A DNA stretch of 19,873 bases, from positions 1 through 19,873 of the forward strand of contig JAEDMI010000017.1 of the NCBI GenBank assembly GCA_016303085.1, in the 5' to 3' direction. Made by a program: the position numbers and the translations under genes. The notes under the pieces were generated by a model. The model saw only the letters and a program-made list of their open reading frames with translations. It was not told where the DNA came from and did no database searches. Below, piece after piece: positions 15,190-19,873 of this stretch (position 1 is the first letter of the stretch; every line of letters starts with the position of its first letter). Origin of the DNA: Acetatifactor sp. GTDB lineage: Bacteria; Bacillota; Clostridia; Lachnospirales; Lachnospiraceae.

Positions 15190-16571
15190 AATATTGTAAT
15201 GACCATGCAGAGGATATTCAGATTGCATATATCGGAGGCGGTTCCAGAGGCTGGGCCTGGACTTTTATGACAGACCTTGCCATGGAGAAGGCGATTTCGG
15301 GAACAATCCGGCTATATGATATCGACAGGGAAGCGGCTCGGGCAAATGAAATTATCGGCAACCGCTTAAGGGACAGAGAGGATGCCCCGGGAAAATGGGA
15401 TTACTGCGTAAAGGACAGTCTGGAGGAGGCCCTGACAGGGGTTGACTTTGTGGTGATTTCCATTTTGCCCAAAACTTTTGATGAGATGGAAACGGATGTA
15501 CATATGCCGGAGCGGCTGGGAATTTATCAGTCCGTGGGAGATACTGCGGGTCCCGGAGGCATGATGCGGGCGCTGCGCACTTTGCCTATGTTCGTTGAAT
15601 TTGCGGAGGCAATCAGGAAATACTGCCCCGATGCCTGGGTTATCAATTACACCAACCCCATGTCTCTCTGCGTAAAGACACTGTATGAGGTATTTCCTCA
15701 GATAAAAGCATTCGGCTGCTGTCACGAGGTTTTCGGCACCCAGAAAGTCTTGGCGGGAATTGCAGCAAGAGAACTGGGAATCGAGAAAATTGAGCGTCAT
15801 GACATTCATGTAAATGTGCTGGGAATCAACCACTTTACCTGGTTTGACTATGCAAGCTACAAAGGAATCGACCTGTTCCCGGTGTATCGGCACTATATCG
15901 AAAATCACTTTGAAGAGGGATTTGAGGAAAATGACAACAACTGGATGAATTCAACCTTTAACTGCGCTCACAGGGTAAAGATGGATTTGTTCAGAAGATA
16001 CGGGCTGATTGCAGCGGCGGGAGACAGACATCTGGCGGAATTTATGCCCGGAGGGGAATATCTGAAGGACCCCGAGACCGTAAAGAACTGGAAATTCGGC
16101 CTGACTACCGTAGCCTGGAGAAAGGATGACCTGAAGAAACGTCTGGAGCGCTCCAAGCGTCTGGCTGCAGGCGAGGAAGAGATAGAGCTGAAGCCTACCG
16201 GAGAGGAAGGAATTCTCCTGATTAAGGCATTGTGCGGATTGGAGAGGGTAGTCAGCAACGTGAATATCCCTAACACGGGAAGGCAGATTGCAAATCTTCC
16301 CGAGAGTGCTGTGGTGGAGACCAACGCCGTGTTTGAGAGAGATGCCATCCGTCCGGTTCTGGCGGGAAGTATTCCGGAGCCGGTAAGACAGCTGATTATG
16401 CCCCATGTCATCAATCATGAGAGAATCATGAAGGTTGTGATGGGCGGCAACAAGGATACAGAGCTTGTTGTGGAAGCCTTTTTGAATGACCCTCTTGTGA
16501 AGGGAAGAGCTTCGGAGGAGGATGTCAGAAAGCTGGTAAAGGATATGATGGAGGCTACGCTGGGAGCGTAA
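15186..16571 (+). CDS. Glycoside hydrolase family 4, NAD- and Mn-dependent alpha-glycosidase/uronidase
   Basis: This 461-residue cytoplasmic enzyme starts with a Rossmann motif, IAYIGGGSRGW (13-23). INYTNPMSL (153-161) is the family hallmark. CCHEV (178-182) supplies metal-binding C179 and H180, and GINHFTWF (213-220) supplies metal ligand H216. GH4 enzymes use NAD+, a divalent metal and a redox-elimination-addition cycle instead of two carboxylates, and include alpha-galactosidases, alpha-glucosidases, 6-phospho-glycosidases, alpha-glucuronidases and alpha-galacturonases. The transporter is an ABC importer, not a PTS, so a phosphorylated substrate is unlikely. Beside GH43, removal of an alpha-linked uronic acid or galactose side group is plausible. 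The ATG overlaps the previous stop (ATGA), implying coupling. A terminator-like hairpin follows about 90 bp later. Confidence 0.93.
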   Translation: MKYCNDHAEDIQIAYIGGGSRGWAWTFMTDLAMEKAISGTIRLYDIDREAARANEIIGNRLRDREDAPGKWDYCVKDSLEEALTGVDFVVISILPKTFDEMETDVHMPERLGIYQSVGDTAGPGGMMRALRTLPMFVEFAEAIRKYCPDAWVINYTNPMSLCVKTLYEVFPQIKAFGCCHEVFGTQKVLAGIAARELGIEKIERHDIHVNVLGINHFTWFDYASYKGIDLFPVYRHYIENHFEEGFEENDNNWMNSTFNCAHRVKMDLFRRYGLIAAAGDRHLAEFMPGGEYLKDPETVKNWKFGLTTVAWRKDDLKKRLERSKRLAAGEEEIELKPTGEEGILLIKALCGLERVVSNVNIPNTGRQIANLPESAVVETNAVFERDAIRPVLAGSIPEPVRQLIMPHVINHERIMKVVMGGNKDTELVVEAFLNDPLVKGRASEEDVRKLVKDMMEATLGA

Positions 16572-16622
16572 CGGTATGTCTTATTCTGTCGCGGAGAGTA
16601 GTAAAAATGCGATGGAATTCTC

Positions 16623-16651
16623 TGTAAAAGCGTGCATTTTTATCTTATAAT
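16623..16651 (+). promoter_or_regulatory. Possible promoter upstream of the membrane-protein gene
   Basis: A consensus TATAAT (16646-16651) is preceded after 17 bp by a poor -35 box, TGTAAA (16623-16628). Transcription would begin near 16658, just before the hairpin at 16664, so that hairpin would form the very 5' end of the transcript. The weak -35 box keeps confidence low. Confidence 0.35.
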
Positions 16652-16663
16652 GGTAATATACAA

Positions 16664-16703
16664 AAGCCGAATTCGTCAGCCGGACGTTTTCGGCTTATAT
16701 TTT
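16664..16703 (+). terminator. Long hairpin with T-rich tail after the sugar operon
   Basis: AAGCCGAATTCGTC (16664-16677) and GACGTTTTCGGCTT (16683-16696) pair around a five-base loop, with only a two-base internal mismatch. ATATTTT follows. It is the first good terminator candidate after the GH4 gene. A possible promoter lies directly in front of it, so it could also act as a leader structure. Confidence 0.55.
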
Positions 16704-16817
16704 GCGCGAGCAGCGAGGAAAATGGTGCGGACGCTTGCACACGGCACCATTTGAGGAGCGCCGCGACACCGAGAAGGGAAGCTTCGAGGCAGCGCGAGCA
16801 GCGAAGCTTCGAGGCAG
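16704..16817. repeat. Folded intergenic repeat, copy 2, with internal direct repeats
   Basis: This is a relative of the element at 181-265. It opens with GCGCGAGCAGCGAG, has perfect inner arms AAATGGTGC/GCACCATTT (16720-16728 and 16744-16752), a core CGCTTGCACACG, and closes with GCCGCGA. A second part carries GAAGCTTCGAGGCAG twice (16778-16792 and 16803-16817, 25-bp period), and between these a second GCGCGAGCAGCGA (16792-16804) repeats the opening 13 bases. It is open in one reading frame with the next gene, but that is probably fortuitous. Confidence 0.6.
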
Positions 16818-16836
16818 TGGAAAGAGGTGTAGGAAA

Positions 16837-17601
16837 ATGAGTGTTTTTGCGGAGCACAAGATAATAACGGGATGTATGTTTGCCTGTCTGGTACTGAGTA
16901 TTTTTGTCAGGGTTTTTTTGGGGATACTTTACAATCAAATGATAAAGGAAGCGGACAATATGGCTGCTACGGATAATAGGCTGCTGAAACAGTGCAAAAA
17001 CAAGTTTGCAAATTGTTACGAGATGAACAATGGTATTTCAAATATTCCCATTTTTGTGGACAAGTTTATCAACCGTCTTTCACTGGGTATATTTTCTTTT
17101 GAGATGCTGTATCATCTCTCGGGCCAGTTGATGCTGTTGTCCGTGGTATTTTCGGGAATCGGTGTGTGCAGAAGTATTATGGACGGCCATACACTGGGTG
17201 CCATTCTACCCTTTTATATTGTCAGCTTTTTGGGTCTGTATCTGTATTTTTCCGTTTCCACAATTGTAGATATCAGGGGTAAAAAGCGGGTGCTTCGCGT
17301 CAATCTGGTGGATTATCTGGAGAACCATCTTTCTCCGCGCATTCAGGTGACAAGGCAGGATATTGAGCGCCTGTACGGAAACGGCGGATATGAAAGCATT
17401 GCTGAAATGGGAATGCGGGCAAACAGCCGAAAGCGTGCAGACAGAATTGAGAAAAGAACCGTGGAACTGATGCCTATCGGAAACCGGTTGAGTGGCACGG
17501 ATGATTCCGACCGGGAAGGCAGGGACAATACACCGGTAAACACGTCGGCAGTCACGGCGGAGGAACTGGAGGCACTGCTGAAGGATTTTTTAACGGGCTG
17601 A
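16837..17601 (+). CDS. Hypothetical membrane protein, unrecognised family
   Basis: This 254-residue protein is not recognised. It has a hydrophobic segment at about 9-32, a roughly 55-residue extracytoplasmic-like stretch, two further membrane segments at about 91-113 and 119-146, and a hydrophilic, charged C-terminal tail of about 105 residues that ends in an acidic, leucine-rich helix (AEELEALLKDFL). The tail carries RIEKRTVELMPIGNRLSG and a likely disordered segment. The frame stays open back to 16702, but that extension lies in the repeat element. AAAGAGG (16821-16827), nine bases before the ATG at 16837, decides the start. It lies between the sugar operon and pgi, on the same strand, with the pgi promoter starting about 20 bp past its stop. 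Codon use looks like its neighbours. No function is proposed. Confidence 0.75.
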   Translation: MSVFAEHKIITGCMFACLVLSIFVRVFLGILYNQMIKEADNMAATDNRLLKQCKNKFANCYEMNNGISNIPIFVDKFINRLSLGIFSFEMLYHLSGQLMLLSVVFSGIGVCRSIMDGHTLGAILPFYIVSFLGLYLYFSVSTIVDIRGKKRVLRVNLVDYLENHLSPRIQVTRQDIERLYGNGGYESIAEMGMRANSRKRADRIEKRTVELMPIGNRLSGTDDSDREGRDNTPVNTSAVTAEELEALLKDFLTG

Positions 17602-17621
17602 TTTATTGTTAAAAATTTATC

Positions 17622-17650
17622 TTGAATTTGCCATATAACTTTGCTACACT
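17622..17650 (+). promoter_or_regulatory. Promoter of pgi
   Basis: TTGAAT (17622-17627) and TACACT (17645-17650) are separated by exactly 17 bp, a sigma-A type arrangement. Transcription would begin near 17657 and give a leader of about 70 bases that contains the hairpin at 17674-17710. Confidence 0.6.
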
Positions 17651-17673
17651 TAGTTCAGACGCCGAACAGGCAT

Positions 17674-17710
17674 TTCTGCGGTGCGCGGTGTCGCAAACAG
17701 GGACGCAGAA
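17674..17710 (+). promoter_or_regulatory. Hairpin in the pgi leader
   Basis: TTCTGCG (17674-17680) and CGCAGAA (17704-17710) are perfect 7-bp arms around a 23-base loop. The hairpin ends two bases before the AAGGAG ribosome binding site (17713-17718). It may affect ribosome access or mRNA stability. No known leader family is recognised. Confidence 0.4.
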
Positions 17711-17725
17711 GCAAGGAGCAAAATT

Positions 17726-19078
17726 ATGAGCAAACAGGTTACATTTGATTATTCCAAGACCGGTTCCTTTATATCTCAGGAAGAAATCGGCTATATGAAA
17801 AAGCTGGCGCTTGATGCAAAGGAAGTACTGGTTTCCAGAACCGGCGCCGGCAATGATTTTCTGGGATGGATTGACCTTCCCGTTGATTATGACAAGGAAG
17901 AGTTTTCCAGAATCAAAGCAGCAGCAAAGAAGATTCAGAGCGATTCCGAGGTACTGTTGGTAATCGGTATCGGAGGCTCCTATCTGGGTGCAAGAGCTGC
18001 CATCGAGTTTTTGGGACACAGCTTTTATAATGTGCTTGGCAAAGATAAGAGAAAGACTCCCGAAATTTATTTCTGCGGTAACTCCATCAGCTCTACCTAT
18101 TTAAAGCATCTGATGGATGTTGTGGGAGACAGAGATTTCTCCATCAACATGATTTCCAAGTCCGGTACCACAACAGAACCTGCCATCGCTTTCCGTGTTT
18201 TCAAGGAAATTCTTGAGAAAAAATATGGCAAGGAGGGCGCTGCAAAGAGAATTTATGCTACCACCGACAAGGCAAAGGGAAGTCTGAAGAATCTGGCTGA
18301 CGAAGAAGGATACGAAACCTTCGTAGTTCCCGATGACGTGGGAGGACGTTTCTCCGTACTGACCGCTGTGGGTCTTCTTCCCATCGCTGTCAGCGGTGCA
18401 GATATCGATAAGCTGATGGAGGGTGCCGCAAGCGGACGCAAGCGCGCGCTGGAGAACGATTTTGAAAGCAATGATGCCCTACAGTATGCGGCGCTGAGAA
18501 ATATTCTGCTTCGCAAAGGTAAGAGCGTAGAGATTCTGGCGAACTATGAGCCCGCCGTCCACTATGTCAGCGAGTGGTGGAAGCAGCTTTTCGGCGAGAG
18601 CGAGGGTAAAGACCAGAAGGGACTGTTCCCTGCAAGCGTTGACCTTACAACCGATTTGCACTCCATGGGTCAGTTTATTCAGGACGGTTCCAGAATTATG
18701 TTTGAGACTGTCATCAATGTAGAGACCTCCAGAGAAGAGCTGATTATCGGTGAGGAGCCTGTGGACCTTGACGGTCTGAACTATCTGGCTGGCAAGAGCG
18801 TCGACTTTGTCAACAAGAGCGCGATGAACGGAACCATTCTTGCTCACACTGACGGACAGGTGCCTAACTTCATGGTGAATGTTCCTGAAGTAAACGAGTT
18901 TTACCTCGGCGAGCTGTTCTACTTCTTTGAGTTTGCATGTGGTGTCAGCGGATATTTGCTTGGTGTAAATCCCTTCAACCAGCCCGGCGTTGAAAGCTAT
19001 AAGAAGAACATGTTCGCACTGCTTGGAAAGCCCGGCTATGAGGCCCAGAGGGAAGCTCTGCTGGCAAGATTGAATTAA
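17726..19078 (+). CDS. pgi: Glucose-6-phosphate isomerase
   Basis: Pgi interconverts glucose-6-phosphate and fructose-6-phosphate in cytoplasmic glycolysis and gluconeogenesis. The 450-residue product has the short length usual in Gram-positive bacteria. Key segments are VIGIGGSYLGARAA (79-92) and MISKSGTTTEPA (142-153), both phosphate-binding, then GGRFSVLTAVGLLP, the catalytic region with FGESEGKDQKGLFP and DLTTDLHSMGQF, and the C-terminal NPFNQPGVESYKKNMF signature. An in-frame GTG at 17681 would extend it into the leader hairpin. ATG at 17726 with AAGGAG eight bases upstream is clearly better. It has its own promoter and a strong terminator, so it is probably a single-gene unit. Confidence 0.98.
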   Translation: MSKQVTFDYSKTGSFISQEEIGYMKKLALDAKEVLVSRTGAGNDFLGWIDLPVDYDKEEFSRIKAAAKKIQSDSEVLLVIGIGGSYLGARAAIEFLGHSFYNVLGKDKRKTPEIYFCGNSISSTYLKHLMDVVGDRDFSINMISKSGTTTEPAIAFRVFKEILEKKYGKEGAAKRIYATTDKAKGSLKNLADEEGYETFVVPDDVGGRFSVLTAVGLLPIAVSGADIDKLMEGAASGRKRALENDFESNDALQYAALRNILLRKGKSVEILANYEPAVHYVSEWWKQLFGESEGKDQKGLFPASVDLTTDLHSMGQFIQDGSRIMFETVINVETSREELIIGEEPVDLDGLNYLAGKSVDFVNKSAMNGTILAHTDGQVPNFMVNVPEVNEFYLGELFYFFEFACGVSGYLLGVNPFNQPGVESYKKNMFALLGKPGYEAQREALLARLN

Positions 19079-19088
19079 AAACGGTGCG

Positions 19089-19102
19089 CCGCCGAAGGGC
19101 GG
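19089..19102 (+). other. Small GC hairpin after pgi
   Basis: CCGCC (19089-19093) and GGCGG (19098-19102) form a five-bp stem with a GAAG loop 10 bases after the pgi stop. It has no T-run, so the stronger hairpin further on is the more likely terminator. This one may protect the 3' end. Confidence 0.4.
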
Positions 19103-19113
19103 ATGTGTATATG

Positions 19114-19148
19114 ACAGTCTGTGGAAGTAGTGTCCACAGGCTGTTTTT
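19114..19148 (+). terminator. Intrinsic terminator of pgi
   Basis: ACAGTCTGTGGA (19114-19125) and TCCACAGGCTGT (19133-19144) pair over 12 bp with one G-U, around a seven-base loop, and run straight into TTTTT. This is a textbook rho-independent terminator. Confidence 0.9.
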
Positions 19149-19218
19149 GTAAACGCCCGCATATTTCGGGAATTAGACGGAATTGCTATATATCAGCTGT
19201 CAGGGCATGGGTGGGCAA

Positions 19219-19247
19219 TTGACAAAAAAGGAAGCAGTGCTTACAAT
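19219..19247 (+). promoter_or_regulatory. Near-consensus sigma-A promoter for the dehydrogenase gene
   Basis: A perfect TTGACA (19219-19224) and TACAAT (19242-19247) are separated by exactly 17 bp. Transcription should start near 19254, about 46 bases before the GTG start. It is the strongest promoter match in the window. The rest of the 220-bp gap between pgi and this gene holds only the pgi hairpins. Confidence 0.8.
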
Positions 19248-19299
19248 GATTACAATTCATAAGAATTAACAATTTATATGTAAGAAAGAGGAAATTAGA

Positions 19300-19873
19300 G
19301 TGAAAATCGTCATTTTGGAGAGAAACAGCGTGGGCACCGATGTGTCCGTGGACTGTATCGGTGATTTCGGAGAAGTTACGGCTTACGGTAATACCGTCAC
19401 TGTTGAGGAAGTGAAGGAGCGGGTGAAGGATGCGGATATTGTCATCGCGAATAAGTCTCCTCTGAATAAGGAAACCCTAAAGGATGCACCGAACGTAAAA
19501 CTGATTTGCGAGTTTGCCACCGGTTTTGACAACTGCGATTTGGAATACTGCAAATCAAGGGGCATCAAGGTGACAAACGTGGTGGATTACTGTACGGCAA
19601 TGGTAGCACAGCATACCTTTGCCATGGCACTTGCCCTGAGTGAGAAGCTACCTCATTATGACAACTATGTCAAGTCCGGCGAATACAGTGCACAGGACCG
19701 CTTCTCCAACTTTGACATTCCTTTTTTGGAGCTTGAGGGAAAAACCTGGGGTATCGTCGGTATGGGCAACATCGGCAGACGGGTGGCAAAGATTGCCACA
19801 GCCTTTGGATGTAAGGTAATCTTTTATTCCGTTACGGGAAAGAGTACCTGTAAGGATTATCCGCAGGTGGATT
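19300..19873 (+). CDS. D-isomer-specific 2-hydroxyacid dehydrogenase, 3' end outside window
   Basis: The first 191 residues of an NAD(P)-dependent D-2-hydroxyacid dehydrogenase are present, and the frame runs off the right edge. The flavodoxin-like catalytic part includes ADIVIANKSPLNKETL (45-60) and LICEFATGFDNCDLE (68-82). The Rossmann dinucleotide motif WGIVGMGNIGRRVAKIA (150-166) has GMGNIG at 154-159. The catalytic Arg, Glu and His would lie beyond the window. The start is GTG at 19300, with AAAGAGG about eight bases upstream. Family members reduce 2-keto acids to D-2-hydroxy acids (lactate, 2-hydroxyisocaproate, glycerate and others). Which one is made here cannot be decided from this part. 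Confidence 0.9.
   Translation, partial: MKIVILERNSVGTDVSVDCIGDFGEVTAYGNTVTVEEVKERVKDADIVIANKSPLNKETLKDAPNVKLICEFATGFDNCDLEYCKSRGIKVTNVVDYCTAMVAQHTFAMALALSEKLPHYDNYVKSGEYSAQDRFSNFDIPFLELEGKTWGIVGMGNIGRRVAKIATAFGCKVIFYSVTGKSTCKDYPQVD

Noticed and set aside
15366..16418. Several minus-strand frames of about 150-180 codons
   Set aside because: All are antisense to the GH4 gene and carry no recognisable domains.
16778..16817. Possible start of a CRISPR array (15-bp unit twice)
   Set aside because: Only two units at 25-bp period with no spacer-like pattern and no cas genes; better explained as part of the folded repeat.
16702..16836. 45-residue N-terminal extension of the membrane protein
   Set aside because: Encoded by the folded repeat; the ribosome binding site favours the ATG at 16837.
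17587..17615. TTTTTAAC/GTTAAAAA inverted repeat around the stop of the membrane-protein gene
   Set aside because: An A/T-dominated stem spanning a stop codon is weak; not enough to call a terminator.
17681..17725. GTG start extending Pgi by 15 residues
   Set aside because: The start lies within the leader hairpin without a ribosome binding site; ATG at 17726 has AAGGAG at proper distance.
18479..19162. 227-codon minus-strand frame over the end of pgi
   Set aside because: It spans the pgi terminator and is antisense to conserved Pgi residues; a shadow frame.

Overview
The window looks like a chromosomal segment of an endospore-forming, low-GC Gram-positive anaerobe, most likely a clostridial (Lachnospiraceae-type) gut or rumen bacterium. 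The grounds are a SpoVAF-type spore protein, a YtaF-type sporulation membrane protein, strong AGGAGG-like ribosome binding sites, TTG and GTG starts, a Gram-positive-length glucose-6-phosphate isomerase, and an AraC-controlled ABC sugar importer next to glycosidases. The assignment rests on gene content and protein character only. No phage, insertion sequence or CRISPR array is visible.

Layout. Positions 1-328 hold a tRNA-Gly(GCC) and a folded repeat. Positions 329-3247 (minus) hold a two-gene O-acetylation module, an MBOAT membrane acyltransferase followed by an SGNH-type partner. Positions 3407-5502 (minus) hold a spore-membrane pair, ytaF-like then spoVAF-like. A YwlG-family gene (plus, 5608-6168) converges on a TSCPD-domain gene and murG (minus, 6183-7483), the latter two coupled by an ATGA overlap. 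A 48-codon protein remnant lies at 7559-7705.

Positions 7740-16571 are a complete carbohydrate-use locus. A divergent AraC-type regulator faces an operon of sugar-binding lipoprotein, two permeases, a GH43 beta-xylosidase-type enzyme, an (alpha/alpha)6-barrel glycosidase-like protein and a GH4 NAD-dependent glycosidase. None of the three enzymes shows a signal peptide. The likely scheme is import of a short decorated oligosaccharide followed by cytoplasmic dismantling: GH43 takes beta-xylosyl or arabinosyl ends, and GH4 and the barrel enzyme take other linkages. No transporter ATPase is encoded, so a shared MsmX-type ATPase elsewhere is inferred. Two identical 10-bp boxes exactly 20 bp apart, upstream of the operon, are the best candidate for the regulator's site.

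Positions 16572-19873 carry a terminator-like hairpin, a second copy of the folded repeat, an unrecognised membrane protein, pgi with its own promoter and terminator, and the 5' part of a D-2-hydroxyacid dehydrogenase gene that runs off the window.

Most of the window is ordinary. The parts worth a second look are the enzyme set of the sugar locus and its putative operator, the SBP/permease intergenic hairpin, the two diverged copies of the folded repeat, the C-terminal extension of the SGNH protein, and the orphan remnant near 7.6 kb. I see no clear evidence of a wholly new system.
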